In this document: one piece after another, positions 33,696 to 43,032 of the stretch
How the letters are laid out: each line of letters starts with the position of its first letter
Position numbering within the stretch: position 1 is the stretch's first letter
From: CAYWGR01 sp964458015
Lineage (GTDB): Bacteria; Planctomycetota; Planctomycetia; Pirellulales; Thermoguttaceae
Assembly: GCA_964458015.1 (NCBI GenBank)
Contig: CAYWGR010000013.1
Coordinates: forward strand, 1 to 52,065
DNA: 52,065 bases
Direction of reading: 5' to 3'
The notes under the pieces: generated by a model
What the model saw: only the letters and a program-made list of their open reading frames with translations
What the model was told of the DNA's origin: nothing
Database searches by the model: none
Made by a program: the position numbers and the translations under genes

Positions 33696-34205
33696 TTAGG
33701 CAACGGCCGCCTGGCGCTGTACGACTTCGCGAACGCTGACCAACGCCGTTCGGGCGTTTAGGCAAACGTGGCGGAACGCCTCGGGCCGGGATACGCCCGG
33801 AAGACGAAGGACTTCCTGATCGCCGTGCAGAAAAACTAGATCGCGGGCATGGAGCCACTGTTGGCCGGGCAATACTTCGATCTTGATCGCGTCGAAATCG
33901 TCGAGGCTGATCCAGACGCCGTCAACGGCCATCAACCCCTTGCGGATAATGATCCGCCGATTGGTCAGCGTGTAACGGCGACAGACAATCGGCATCAACT
34001 GCCACCCAAAGACGGTTAAGCTGATCGGAATGGTTGCCAGGGCCATGAGCTTGCCCAGGGTGAAAAATTCGCCGACTCCCATCCGAAGATCCGACAACTG
34101 GCCGACCAACCTGCCCGCGCGCATGGCCCCGATCGTGGGCCAAACCACTTTGCAAGTGACCTCAGACAGTTCGGAAGGCATGACGCCGGTAATAGGTTGC
34201 TGCAT
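33696..34205 (-). CDS. PH-domain (bPH2/YdbS-like) membrane protein
   Basis: This 169-residue protein has a hydrophobic segment near residues 50-75 (LMALATIPISLTVFGWQLM). It is followed by the bacterial PH pattern CRRYTLTNRRIIIRKGLMAV, then DDFDAIKIEVLPG and VFLHGDQEVLRLPGV, which match the strand-rich bPH2 domain. Proteins of this type sit in the cytoplasmic membrane, and their roles are mostly unknown. It stands alone on the minus strand. The following intergenic space carries a palindromic repeat at 34284-34320. Confidence 0.75.
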   Translation of the reverse strand: MQQPITGVMPSELSEVTCKVVWPTIGAMRAGRLVGQLSDLRMGVGEFFTLGKLMALATIPISLTVFGWQLMPIVCRRYTLTNRRIIIRKGLMAVDGVWISLDDFDAIKIEVLPGQQWLHARDLVFLHGDQEVLRLPGVSRPEAFRHVCLNARTALVSVREVVQRQAAVA

Positions 34206-34283
34206 ATCCTTAGAAATTAACGTTAATTCGCCCTGCCATCAAGTGGCGAGCGGTTTTAGGGTTTTGCGTGAGCGCTTAAAGTG

Positions 34284-34320
34284 CCCCCTCTCCCTTCGGG
34301 AGAGGGTTGTGGTGATGGCC
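34284..34320. repeat. Short GEGPGVRA-family palindrome (intergenic)
   Basis: CCCCCTCTCCCTTCGGGAGAGGG followed by TTGTGGTGATGG is a shortened relative of the elements at 13946, 28780 and 42272. Confidence 0.6.
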
Positions 34321-34351
34321 ACAGAGTGTGTAAATCACTCAGAAAAACTTA

Positions 34352-35614
34352 CTATTTCGCATGTTCCGAAACCAAATAGGCCGGGGCGTCGGTCAGCGTC
34401 ACACTAACCCCCTTAGCATCTGCTTCCAACCCGGGCAACACTTGGCCTGTGTGGCCCGTTACGGCATACCGTCCGGCCGGCAGCGGAATTGCCACTGTAT
34501 GAGGCGCGGCTGCCGTGGTCCAGGCGACGTAACGAACCTCGTCGCCCTTCGAGAATGCCATCACATAGTCCTCGGCCCCGCCCACCGGCAATCGCTTTTG
34601 GAATTGGAAACCGGCCAAGGATCGCGTAAGCGTTTGGGCGGCCAGATAAGCCGGCTTGGGTTGGTAGACCGGCGTTTTGCCGGCGGCATACGGATTCAGA
34701 ACCGTGCCGAAATGATGCTCGGGCTCCTTCGGATCTTGGCCGTCGTCGTGCCAGTCGTACCAAATCGAAAGCGGCACTTCGTTGGCCAAGTTCGTCAGCC
34801 ATTGGCGCGGCAACATTTTGCCCTGTTTCGTTTCGTCGAAATTCCCCCAGCCGGAAGAATATCCCCACTCGCCTGACAGAATCGCAATCTTCTTGCCTTT
34901 CGGCGCGTATTGGTCGATCATCTTGCGCAACTTGGCATAATCGGGCGCGGCGGTCTCCGGCCCCTCTTGCCGATACGGATGCACCGAAACGGCCGACCAG
35001 TATTCAAGCGTTCCTGCTTTGAAACACCCTTCCAGAAAAGCGAAATCCATGCATGACGTTGCCGGCCCGATATAAATCTCGTTCGGCTCGGTCTCGCGGA
35101 TCGCCTTGCCTACGGCCAGTGCGAGTTTCGCGTATTGTTCGGCGTCGGGCTTCGGTTTCCAGAACTGCGGGATGTTCGGCTCGTTCCACATTTCCCAAAC
35201 GATGCCATGATTGCGAAAATGTCGCACGGCAGCGGCCGCCCAACGTGCGAAGGCCGCCCGGCCCTCGTCGCTCGAAGGCGATTGCCCACCGTCGTAAAGC
35301 TGGTTGGAATAATCCAGGATGAACACTGCGCGGATCTTTTGCGATTCCAATGCTTTCACCAACCGATCCCACGGCGCGAAATCATAGACGCCCTTCTCTC
35401 GTTCCATGGCGCTCCAGTGGAAATCCATGCGGATCCAGCGAAAACCGCCGGCCGCAAGCATCTCCATCTCGCCCGGCGCTGGATCGGTGAAGTGGATATT
35501 CACCCCCAAACCATCCGGCACAACCAAGCTCGGCAGTTCCGCGGCCGAACAGGGTTTATACGGGGATAAGAACAAACTAACAACCAATAGGCAAGTTAGA
35601 ACGCGCATCTTCAT
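34352..35614 (-). CDS. Secreted clan GH-A glycoside hydrolase (GH39/GH5-like)
   Basis: This 420-residue exported enzyme has a signal peptide (1-24, ending near PCSAAE) and a TIM-barrel pattern. VNIHF, FRWIRMDFHW and EREKGVYDFAPWD are followed by the acid/base block WEMWNEPN with Glu145. VSVHPYR follows, then the nucleophile strand AILSGEWGYS with Glu249. This arrangement is that of retaining clan A glycosidases such as beta-xylosidases. A C-terminal beta-sandwich of about 90 residues follows. CTGGAG lies upstream of the ATG. It probably attacks plant or algal polysaccharide; the exact sugar is unknown. Confidence 0.85.
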   Translation of the reverse strand: MKMRVLTCLLVVSLFLSPYKPCSAAELPSLVVPDGLGVNIHFTDPAPGEMEMLAAGGFRWIRMDFHWSAMEREKGVYDFAPWDRLVKALESQKIRAVFILDYSNQLYDGGQSPSSDEGRAAFARWAAAAVRHFRNHGIVWEMWNEPNIPQFWKPKPDAEQYAKLALAVGKAIRETEPNEIYIGPATSCMDFAFLEGCFKAGTLEYWSAVSVHPYRQEGPETAAPDYAKLRKMIDQYAPKGKKIAILSGEWGYSSGWGNFDETKQGKMLPRQWLTNLANEVPLSIWYDWHDDGQDPKEPEHHFGTVLNPYAAGKTPVYQPKPAYLAAQTLTRSLAGFQFQKRLPVGGAEDYVMAFSKGDEVRYVAWTTAAAPHTVAIPLPAGRYAVTGHTGQVLPGLEADAKGVSVTLTDAPAYLVSEHAK

Positions 35615-35908
35615 GGATTTAGCTCCAGTGGGTTCTCCGCGACACCGATTAAGTGTGGTGGACGCTTGCTAATAAGCAAGAAACGCAGCCATTTGTAGGG
35701 CGGGGGGGAATGGTAGGAATGACTTCAACTGAAAATAGTATAGGAAACCCGAGCCCGATAAGCAAGAAGCCACATTCCCGCAACCATTCCTGTAATTATC
35801 TTGCCATCGGCCAAGGGGGATTTCAACAAACCCTTGGGTTTTCCTAGAGGATATGCAATAATGGCGTGACGTCAGACGGTTTATGAAAGCCCGAAAGCGA
35901 AAGGTTAC

Positions 35909-36766
35909 ATGATGCAATTCAAAACAGTTGCCATTGGATCCGTTTTGGTAGTGTTTTTCACCCTCACGGTTTTCGCACGCGCGGAAACTGCCGCGGAATC
36001 CTTTGCCAAGGGGAAAAAGCTTTTGGCCAAAGGTGATTTCACGGGTGCGATCCAATCCTATGCCGCTGCCGCCCGCGCCGACCAAAGCAACCAAGATTAT
36101 TCACAGAACTACGCGATCTTGCGGCGCATTATTGATTTTCGCAGCCGTTTGAGCACCGAAACAAAACCGCAGCAGTGGGAGTACATGGTCCGAGCCTTGC
36201 GGGCGTTCTACGTCAACGAACGGCTCTACACCGAACTGCTCAAGCTGGACCAGTTAGTCCATGAAAAACTGAATTCACCCGAATCGGCTGCTCTTTTGGC
36301 CGAAACCCAGTTGGCGATGAATCAAAATGCCGAGGCCGTCAAAACACTATCGGCCATCGATCCCAACAAAGCGACCGACATGGCGCAATTGCTTCTAGGG
36401 ATTGCGCTAGTTCGCAGCGGTAAAGCGGAGGAAGCGAAAAAAATTGCCGCTAAGTACGATTTGCCCAAGGATGCCGGTCCCAATGTGATTTACACGGCGG
36501 CTCGCCTTCAGGCATCGACCGGCGATTCGGCAAAGACTATGCAATTGTTGGCCACTTGCTTTGAGACAACCATGCCAAGCCAAGTGGATGGTTTCAAGTC
36601 ACATGCAAAAACGTGTCCCGAGTTTGCCGCGATTGCCTCGACGGCCGAGTTTGCTAAAGTTCTAGAAACCAAATCGAAGATGTCGGAATCGAAATGCAGC
36701 GGAGGAAGTAGCTGTGCCGGTTGCCCCATGAGAGGCAAGTGCTCGAAGAGTCAATCAAATCAGTAG
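35909..36766 (+). CDS. Secreted TPR-like protein with Cys-rich C-terminal tail
   Basis: This 285-residue protein has a signal peptide (1-26, ending FARAET). Helical repeats of TPR type follow: ESFAKGKKLLAKGDFTGAIQ at 30-49, then LLAETQLAMNQNAEAVKTLS and LLLGIALVRSGKAEEAKKIA. The last 25 residues contain four cysteines (CSGGSSCAGCPMRGKC) with spacing C-x5-C-x2-C-x5-C, suggesting a metal or disulphide site. The stop is 19 bases before a NapH-like membrane ferredoxin gene, so the pair is probably an operon. A periplasmic partner that takes or gives electrons or metal is an inference. Confidence 0.75.
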   Translation: MMQFKTVAIGSVLVVFFTLTVFARAETAAESFAKGKKLLAKGDFTGAIQSYAAAARADQSNQDYSQNYAILRRIIDFRSRLSTETKPQQWEYMVRALRAFYVNERLYTELLKLDQLVHEKLNSPESAALLAETQLAMNQNAEAVKTLSAIDPNKATDMAQLLLGIALVRSGKAEEAKKIAAKYDLPKDAGPNVIYTAARLQASTGDSAKTMQLLATCFETTMPSQVDGFKSHAKTCPEFAAIASTAEFAKVLETKSKMSESKCSGGSSCAGCPMRGKCSKSQSNQ

Positions 36767-36785
36767 CGAAATCTTCCGGTTTTGC

Positions 36786-37982
36786 ATGAAAACACCCCGA
36801 CGATTCATTCAGGCCGGGTTCGTCGCGTTGACGCTGGTAGGCGTATTCCTATTTCGCGCGAACGCCGAATCATGGTGTCCTTTCGGCGGTGTGGAAGCAA
36901 TCTACACCTACACCGTGGAAGGCAATCTGCTTTGTTCCTTGGGCATTTCCAACTTCTATGTCCTTGTGGCCCTTGTCCTGACTGTCCTGTTGCTTCGTCG
37001 TGCATTCTGCGGATATCTGTGCCCCATCGGAGCAATCTCCGACTGGCTTGGCATTTTGGGCAAGCGATTTGGTTTGCGGTCGAAACATGTGCCGGTAAAG
37101 CTTGACCGCGTGCTTTCGCTCGGCAAGTATGTCGTTCTCGTTATCATTCTGGCAGCCACATGGCAAGCGAGCGAATTAGTGTTTCGCGGCTATTGTCCCG
37201 CTTACGCACTGCTCGGACGTCATGGGGCGGACATCACCTTCTGGGCTTACGTAGTCGCGGGTGCGATTGCCCTGGGCTCGCTTGTGGTAGCCATGCCGTT
37301 CTGCCGCTGGTTTTGCCCTTTGGCAGCGGTTCTTAATCCCATTTCTCGTTTTGGTTTTGGACGCATCAAGCGGAATGAATCCGTCTGCACTCGTTGCGGC
37401 CGTTGCTCGGTTGCCTGTCCCATGGCAATACCCGTGGACGAGCTTTCTCAGGTTACCGCGTCCCGGTGTCTAACGTGCATGAATTGCGTTGATGCCTGCC
37501 CGCACAAAAAAGAAAGTGCGATTGTTTGGGGGCCGCCGAATCGATTCGGGCAAGCTTGGCCCCAAGCGGTTGTCATCGTGATCCTGTTGTTGTGCGGCAG
37601 TGCAGCCGTTGCAGCCGCCTATCTCGCGCCCTTGCCCTCGTTTGTCAAAAAACACGGTCAGCCTTCCCGCAGTATTGCAACGGTCGATCTCCAGATCCAG
37701 GGACTAACCTGCCGTGGACGGGCCAATCTCTTGGTGGGCTTTCTTGAACGAGATGACCTATATCGTATCCAAAATACGGAAAAAAACCCCTCCGGCTTCT
37801 ACCGACTTGAAGCGTGGCCCGATCCAGTCATGGCATCGGTGCGCATCAGCTACGATTCTGAATTTACCGATGGTGATGCTGTCAAACGGGCCATTGTCGA
37901 GCCGTATTATGATATGGCGACAGACCGCTGGTGGCAGTCGCCTTTTGTGATTGAAGGGTACGCGACCCCCGGCCTTGATTAA
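36786..37982 (+). CDS. NapH/NosR-like membrane iron-sulfur protein with HMA-like C-terminus
   Basis: This 398-residue protein has about five or six membrane segments, with CxxxCP motifs (Cys75/79 and Cys173/177) as in NapH, NosR and CcoG. Other Cys residues lie at 31, 50 and 137. Two ferredoxin motifs follow: CTRCGRCSVACP (201-212) and CLTCMNCVDACP (228-239), each able to bind a 4Fe-4S cluster. After one more helix a roughly 95-residue tail (VDLQIQGLTCRGRANLLVGF) looks like a heavy-metal-associated fold but has only one Cys of the usual pair. It likely passes electrons across the membrane. It sits behind the Cys-rich TPR gene. Confidence 0.85.
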   Translation: MKTPRRFIQAGFVALTLVGVFLFRANAESWCPFGGVEAIYTYTVEGNLLCSLGISNFYVLVALVLTVLLLRRAFCGYLCPIGAISDWLGILGKRFGLRSKHVPVKLDRVLSLGKYVVLVIILAATWQASELVFRGYCPAYALLGRHGADITFWAYVVAGAIALGSLVVAMPFCRWFCPLAAVLNPISRFGFGRIKRNESVCTRCGRCSVACPMAIPVDELSQVTASRCLTCMNCVDACPHKKESAIVWGPPNRFGQAWPQAVVIVILLLCGSAAVAAAYLAPLPSFVKKHGQPSRSIATVDLQIQGLTCRGRANLLVGFLERDDLYRIQNTEKNPSGFYRLEAWPDPVMASVRISYDSEFTDGDAVKRAIVEPYYDMATDRWWQSPFVIEGYATPGLD

Positions 37983-38098
37983 CGTCGATCGTGCTCTAAA
38001 TAGATCTCCACACAACAACGAAAATGGCGGCGGGCGAAAACCGTCGGTAATTGCGTGGTTTTTGGCTATGCACCACTTTCGGTTTTCCGCGGTTTTAT

Positions 38099-38983
38099 TT
38101 AGAAGTTAATGCCCGTTTGGCAGCCGATCAGAAAGGCGTTCGAAAAACGGTTGATGCCCGAGGGATTGAAGATGATGTTCGGCAAATCAGGTTCCATGTA
38201 AAACGTCACGTCGCGCATCCGGACGCGGCCGTTCCATTCAAACACCTTCTCGCCGTCCGGCTCCATCGCAGCCACCTCGGGCGTTTGCCCCTTCGACGAA
38301 GTCTCCAGCATTTCGTTGCCGACCTTGCCAAAGACAAACGAAAAACCAATCATATCGGGAGGTTGCACTCGCCATCGAGCGGGCTTCATCACCTCGTGAA
38401 AAGCGTTTGCCTCCGATGGCATCTTGATAAATCCGTCCACCAAACTGTCGTCAATGCCACGCGACGAAAAGAACCAGTCACGGGCAGAGTAGCTGCGCGC
38501 TAGGATGCTTCTCTCATCGGCATTTGTCCGGCGGCCGCGAAACTTCTGAAGATATTCGACATCGCGCACGCATGCATCGCCTCCACACGTCCGCTGAACG
38601 TCGAAATAACGATCAACAAAGCATGGGCGAGGCAATCCGCCCGCCGCAGCTTCGTCCATATCGAAAACCACGGCAACGGCAGCAGCCATCCTTCGTTCTT
38701 GCATCTGAGAACGCCGCGCAACCCAATCGCCCCAAAATGGATCGAAAGACACGGTCAACTCGGGAAGCTCAAATGCTCGCAAGTTGCTTGCTCTGTGCAA
38801 GCAGGGGCCTGAGTCAACATTGCCCGCTGCATAGCAACCTGGAAAGATCGCAACAGCGTTGCCTTCTGGAATTCCAGGCAAAACGCGATCGCCGGCCGCA
38901 AAAGGTTCAAAACCATTTGCAGTCTGGAGAACGCCGCAAAGCGCGGCGCAGCAAAACATCAGTAAACTTTGCCTAATCCACAT
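38099..38983 (-). CDS. Secreted protein of unknown function
   Basis: The start at 38983 is chosen because a signal peptide (MWIRQSLLMFCCAALCGVLQ) begins there. The mature chain of about 270 residues includes EPFAAGDRVLPGIPEGN, a Cys-containing FPGCYAAGNVDSGPCLH segment, a middle part with DWFFSSRGIDDSL, and a strand-rich end. The last residues, NAFLIGCQTGINF, end in Phe as many outer-membrane proteins do. No family was recognised. It is transcribed alone. Confidence 0.55.
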   Translation of the reverse strand: MWIRQSLLMFCCAALCGVLQTANGFEPFAAGDRVLPGIPEGNAVAIFPGCYAAGNVDSGPCLHRASNLRAFELPELTVSFDPFWGDWVARRSQMQERRMAAAVAVVFDMDEAAAGGLPRPCFVDRYFDVQRTCGGDACVRDVEYLQKFRGRRTNADERSILARSYSARDWFFSSRGIDDSLVDGFIKMPSEANAFHEVMKPARWRVQPPDMIGFSFVFGKVGNEMLETSSKGQTPEVAAMEPDGEKVFEWNGRVRMRDVTFYMEPDLPNIIFNPSGINRFSNAFLIGCQTGINF

Positions 38984-39154
38984 AGTTTCGCCACTTCGCC
39001 CCAAAAATACGGCGGCAGCGGCCCCTATCATCCAGAGCTTATCGGCACATTCACCGCACAAGCTGTAAAACGGCCGACCACAGCAATCAACATCGTAAGT
39101 ACAAGTGCTTGCTGTGCAAGGGTTTATCGCGATTGCAACAAGATCGGCTTCGGC

Positions 39155-40021
39155 CTATTCCGCAGTCGTTTTTGGAGAAGGGGGCGATTTCTTGGATTTC
39201 GGGCGTTGTTCGGCCTTGGGTTTGCCGTTGCGGTCGTCAATCCATTTCAAGGCGTCGTTGATGGTTTGTCCTGGGGCAATTTTGTGGCCCATGCCAGGCA
39301 CGTCGAATAACTTCGCCTGATATTTTTCGGATTCCAGTTGATTGTAAAAATGGGTTATGAATTGCTCGTTGAAGTCCTTCGAGCCGGTGATCAACGCAAA
39401 GCGGACCTGTGCCTTCACCTTTTCCAATGACTCCTTGTTCGTATTCTCGTCAGGCGGAAAAAGAAAACCGCACATCGGCAACGCACCGTGGATGAGGTCC
39501 GGTTGGGCGAACGCCACCAGAGACGCCGTCATTGCGCCGCCGGAAAGGCCGGTGATGTAAACCCGCTGTGGATCAACCTTGTATAACTCCATCATCTTGT
39601 GGATAGCTGCCACGGTAACAAGGGCCCGCCGAGGCGTCGGCTGCTCGTTGCCAACTTTCTGGGGAGCAACATAAAGCAGCTTATGGCGGGTTAAAACCTT
39701 CTTCCAATCGTTCGGCACATTCATCTCGTCACCGGCGTGCAGAAAGGCGATCAAGCCGAATCGTTCGCGTCCGCGATAATTTGGCGGCACATAAAGATAA
39801 AACCGTTCCCGACTCCACTTCAACTCGTAATCGAACATCGGGCCTTCAGGGAGATCGTCGGGCAGTTCGCCTGGCAGAGCAAAAAGCCCCTCTTGCCCCG
39901 CCAAAGCCGGCGGATCTTCAGCCGCTGTCTCCTTGTCGCTCGAAAACAGCAACAGTGTAGCTACGAATACCAGTGTTGCTCCCAACAACCGAGAAAAGCC
40001 ATCGTTCGATAGGAATGACAT
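39155..40021 (-). CDS. Alpha/beta hydrolase (PHB-depolymerase-like esterase)
   Basis: The start at 40021 gives a protein of about 288 residues with an N-terminal hydrophobic signal (LLGATLVFVATLLLF). The fold pattern is ERFYLYVPPNYRGRERFGLI, GLSGGAMTASLVAF with the nucleophile Ser, LITGSKDFN with the Asp and PGMGHKIAPG with the His. Esterases of this kind cut feruloyl or polyester bonds. The C-terminus is Lys/Pro-rich. The Shine-Dalgarno site is weak. The divergent neighbour at 40207 is another alpha/beta hydrolase of a different subfamily. Confidence 0.8.
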   Translation of the reverse strand: MSFLSNDGFSRLLGATLVFVATLLLFSSDKETAAEDPPALAGQEGLFALPGELPDDLPEGPMFDYELKWSRERFYLYVPPNYRGRERFGLIAFLHAGDEMNVPNDWKKVLTRHKLLYVAPQKVGNEQPTPRRALVTVAAIHKMMELYKVDPQRVYITGLSGGAMTASLVAFAQPDLIHGALPMCGFLFPPDENTNKESLEKVKAQVRFALITGSKDFNEQFITHFYNQLESEKYQAKLFDVPGMGHKIAPGQTINDALKWIDDRNGKPKAEQRPKSKKSPPSPKTTAE

Positions 40022-40206
40022 GGGAATCGTTGTCCGTTGTGCATATTGAACCGCAAAGACATGTTGCCGCAAACCCTCGAATCTTGCAAGCGAGGCGATT
40101 GTCAGCGGGCACGTGAAACAGGGGGAAATCGGTGGCGATGTCTAGCGGCACCGTATTGTATCCGCCGATTTTGGCGTTAGACTGATGTTTAGGAGGATTA
40201 CATAGA

Positions 40207-41055
40207 ATGCGAATTATCACTGTTTTGAGTCTGATTGTGTGCGGCATGTTTTCCACGGCTTATGCCGCCCCCCAGGTCGTCAATATCTGGCCCGAGGGAA
40301 AAATTCCGCTCAAGACGAGCGACTCGCCCGAAAAATCGCTGCCGGCCAACGACAATATCATCCGGCTGACCGATATCAACGTGCCGAGTTTAACCGTCTT
40401 TCCGGCCAAGGGCACCGGCAAGCCGAATCCGGCCGTCATGATTTGCCCCGGCGGCGGATATAGCATCCTCGCCTGGGATCTAGAAGGCACGGAAATTGCC
40501 GCCTGGTTGAACAAGCAGGGAATCAGTGCTTTTGTGCTCAAGTATCGCGTGCCGAACAATCGCGACGCTTCGCTTTGCGACGCGCAGCGCGCGATGGGCC
40601 TCATCCGAGCGAAGGCCCAAGCGTTCAATATCGACCCCAAGCGATTGGGCATCATGGGCTTTTCCGCCGGCTCGCATCTCTCGGTGCGCACCAGCACGAA
40701 TTTCCAGAAGCGTTTTTACGAATCGGTTGATGATGCAGATACACAGCCGTGCCGGCCCGATTTCGCACTGATTATCTATCCCGCGTATCTCTTCACGGAC
40801 GGCTACAAGATGGCCCCGGAACTGCCGGTGACCGAAAAAACGCCGCCGACGCTCCTGATTCAGGCCGAAGACGATGGGCCGTATGTCGATAGCAGCCTGG
40901 CCTATTACATTGCGTTGAAGGCCGCCAAGGTGCCCGCTGAGTTGCATCTATTTCCCGCCGGTGGGCATGGCTACGGCATTCGCAAGCACGGCAAACCTAC
41001 CGACGCGTGGCCCGACCTGGCCGCCGCTTGGCTGAAACGCATTTGCGGCGAGTAG
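40207..41055 (+). CDS. Alpha/beta hydrolase (BD-FAE/xylan esterase-like), secreted
   Basis: This 282-residue protein has a signal peptide (1-20, ending STAYA). It has the oxyanion block ICPGGGYSILAWDLEG (79-94), the nucleophile GFSAGSHL with Ser153, an Asp in IQAEDDGPY, and His in AGGHGYGIR. This is the usual pattern of planctomycete acetyl-xylan or carbohydrate esterases. A GGAGG-like sequence lies upstream of the ATG. The D-lactate dehydrogenase gene begins 35 bases after the stop, so co-transcription is possible without an obvious shared pathway. Confidence 0.87.
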   Translation: MRIITVLSLIVCGMFSTAYAAPQVVNIWPEGKIPLKTSDSPEKSLPANDNIIRLTDINVPSLTVFPAKGTGKPNPAVMICPGGGYSILAWDLEGTEIAAWLNKQGISAFVLKYRVPNNRDASLCDAQRAMGLIRAKAQAFNIDPKRLGIMGFSAGSHLSVRTSTNFQKRFYESVDDADTQPCRPDFALIIYPAYLFTDGYKMAPELPVTEKTPPTLLIQAEDDGPYVDSSLAYYIALKAAKVPAELHLFPAGGHGYGIRKHGKPTDAWPDLAAAWLKRICGE

Positions 41056-41090
41056 TATTTTTTTGTCCTTGGAATTCGAGCCCTAGTGCA

Positions 41091-42143
41091 ATGAATACGC
41101 CGGTAAAGATCGCTTTTTTCGATGCGAAACCCTACGATCGAGAATTTTTCGACGCGGCCAACGTCGATTTTCAATACGAAATTCGGTATTTTGAAAACCA
41201 CTTGACGTTCGACACCGTCGTGCTGGCCGACGGCTGCAACGTCGTCTGTGCGTTCGTCAATGATACGATTTCCGCCGAAGTCGTTCAGGAGTTGAATCGC
41301 CGCAATGTCAAACTGGTCGCCCTGCGCAGCGCCGGCTACAACAACGTGGATCTGAAGGCGGCCTATCGGGTGATGCCGGTCGTTCGCGTGCCGGGCTACT
41401 CGCCTCATGCCGTGGCCGAACATGCCGTGGCGTTGATCATGTCGTTGAATCGCAAGATCCATAAAGCCTACTACCGCACGCGCGACGCGAACTTTTCGAT
41501 TACGGGGCTGCTGGGGTTCGACATGGCCGGCAAGGTGGCCGGCATCATTGGCACTGGCCGAATCGGGCAGATTGCCGCCAAGATCCTTCGCGGTTTTGAC
41601 ATGGAGGTGTTGGCCTACGACCTTTATCCGAACGAAGCGTTTGCATCGGCCGAAAGCGTGCGCTACGTGCCGCTCGACGAGTTGTATCGCCGTGCCGACG
41701 TGATTTCGCTGCACTGTCCGCTGAGCCCTGCGACCTATCATCTGGTGAATGCCGAAAGCCTGGCCCAGATGAAAGACGGCGTGATGTTGATCAACACCGG
41801 GCGCGGCGGGCTGGTCGATACCAAGGCGTTGATCGATGCACTAAAGGGCGGCAAGGTCGGCTCGGCCGGCCTCGATGTTTATGAGGAGGAGAGCGAATTC
41901 TTCTTCGAGGACTATTCGAACCAAGTGCTGACCGACGACATTCTCGCGCGGCTGTTGACGTTCAGCAACGTGTTGATCACCGCCCACCAGGGCTTCTTCA
42001 CCCGCGAGGCCCTAAGCAGCATTGCCCGAACGACGCTTCAAAACATCCGCGATTTCTTTGCAGACGCGCCGTTGACCAACGAGATCTGCTTCCGCTGCGG
42101 CAACGACGTTTGCCAGAAGAAGCGTTCCGGCCGCTGTTTTTGA
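41091..42143 (+). CDS. ldhA: D-lactate dehydrogenase (2-hydroxyacid dehydrogenase family)
   Basis: This 350-residue NAD-dependent enzyme interconverts pyruvate and D-lactate. The start at 41091 (MNTPVKIAFFDAKPYDREFF) matches the family; the longer frame back to 41007 overlaps the previous gene. Conserved parts are LRSAGYNNVDL, VAGIIGTGRIGQ (cofactor), INTGRGGLVDT with the substrate Arg, LDVYEEESEFFFED typical of fermentative D-LDH, and ITAHQGFFT with the catalytic His. The C-terminus has extra Cys residues. It points to fermentative ability. Confidence 0.9.
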   Translation: MNTPVKIAFFDAKPYDREFFDAANVDFQYEIRYFENHLTFDTVVLADGCNVVCAFVNDTISAEVVQELNRRNVKLVALRSAGYNNVDLKAAYRVMPVVRVPGYSPHAVAEHAVALIMSLNRKIHKAYYRTRDANFSITGLLGFDMAGKVAGIIGTGRIGQIAAKILRGFDMEVLAYDLYPNEAFASAESVRYVPLDELYRRADVISLHCPLSPATYHLVNAESLAQMKDGVMLINTGRGGLVDTKALIDALKGGKVGSAGLDVYEEESEFFFEDYSNQVLTDDILARLLTFSNVLITAHQGFFTREALSSIARTTLQNIRDFFADAPLTNEICFRCGNDVCQKKRSGRCF

Positions 42144-42145
42144 AT

Positions 42146-42236
42146 ACCATACAGCACCGTAGAACCGTAGGGTGCGTCCGCAATGCCATACAGCACCGTA
42201 GAACCGTAGGGTGCGTCCGCACGCACCATTTGTCTG
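42146..42236. repeat. Direct repeats with GTGCGTC elements
   Basis: The block CATACAGCACCGTAGAACCG plus TAGGGTGCGTCCGCA occurs twice in tandem, followed by a partial third part (GCGCATCCGCACCGCACC). It belongs to the family at 17171-17436. Confidence 0.75.
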
Positions 42237-42271
42237 GAGCAACACAGGGCGCATCCGCACCGCACCATATT

Positions 42272-42314
42272 TCTCCCCTCGCCCGTTTACGGGAGAGGGG
42301 CCGGGGGTGAGGGC
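42272..42314. repeat. GEGPGVRA-family palindrome (intergenic copy)
   Basis: CTCCCCTCGCCCGTTTACGG followed by GAGAGGGGCCGGGGGTGAGG is nearly the same as the copies inside three genes, but lies between genes here. Confidence 0.8.
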
Positions 42315-42400
42315 GGCACGAACTGCAACACGGCCCCGCGAAACCCTTAGCTCTCTCGCTGACAAACTCCGGCTGGCTCGGCTGAACGGTCCTCGATATA

Positions 42401-42838
42401 TTATCCTTCGCCAGTGCCATCATGCCGCCCTCTCCACTCAGCCTCGACTATTCGACAAGCTGGGCAGTACCACAGCCCTGTGCGATAGTAATCGCGGCGG
42501 CCACCCATGTCGAGAGGACCGCAGTCTGTGTTCGGGAATCGCTCGGCCTTCGCCCGAGTGTATTCCGTCACGGCTCCATGACACCGGCATGATACTGCCT
42601 CGGGGTCACGCTCCAGTTCGACCTGGTGCCGCTCACAAATTCGGAGCAGTTCCTCGAAGCGTTCAAACGAGACAGGCCCGACAACAGGGTGGTTGGCAAA
42701 CGGACGCAACATCTTTTCTTGCCAGAACAGGAAACGGCATCGCCAACGACCCTCACCATTGAAGAAACGGAGAACTCGAACGTATTGTTCTGTGCCGATG
42801 AGCGTGGTAAGAGAGCGACGAAACTCGGTCACGTCCAT
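42401..42838 (-). CDS. Small protein with a possible zinc ribbon
   Basis: The start at 42838 is preferred because AAAGGA lies upstream and the earlier frame is repeat-like. The product is about 145 residues. It has a helical, Arg-rich N-terminal part (FRRSLTTLIGTEQYVRVLRF) and two Cys pairs, CRCHG (around 83-87) and YCPAC near the C-terminus. Together these could hold a zinc ion. No signal peptide or membrane helix is seen. The family was not recognised; a nucleic-acid- or protein-binding role is possible only by analogy. Confidence 0.55.
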   Translation of the reverse strand: MDVTEFRRSLTTLIGTEQYVRVLRFFNGEGRWRCRFLFWQEKMLRPFANHPVVGPVSFERFEELLRICERHQVELERDPEAVSCRCHGAVTEYTRAKAERFPNTDCGPLDMGGRRDYYRTGLWYCPACRIVEAEWRGRHDGTGEG

Positions 42839-43032
42839 CGGATTTTCCTTTGCCGGCTGGGTGGCACTGACAAAATAGCACGCAGAAGTGTGTACCACTG
42901 GCTTTGCCCATTGGTATCTAACACAACTCTGAATTCACGCAAAGACGCGAAAAACTTAGGCGAACAAAAACGGAAAACACTGATATTATCAAACAAAGTA
43001 ATCAGTGTCCCCTTTTTGTTCTCCCACCCGGT

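Noticed and set aside
38030..38095. Imperfect inverted repeat GCGAAAACCG / CGGTTTTCCGC as terminator
   Set aside because: The arms are far apart and imperfect, and there is no clear T-run; not strong enough to list as a feature.
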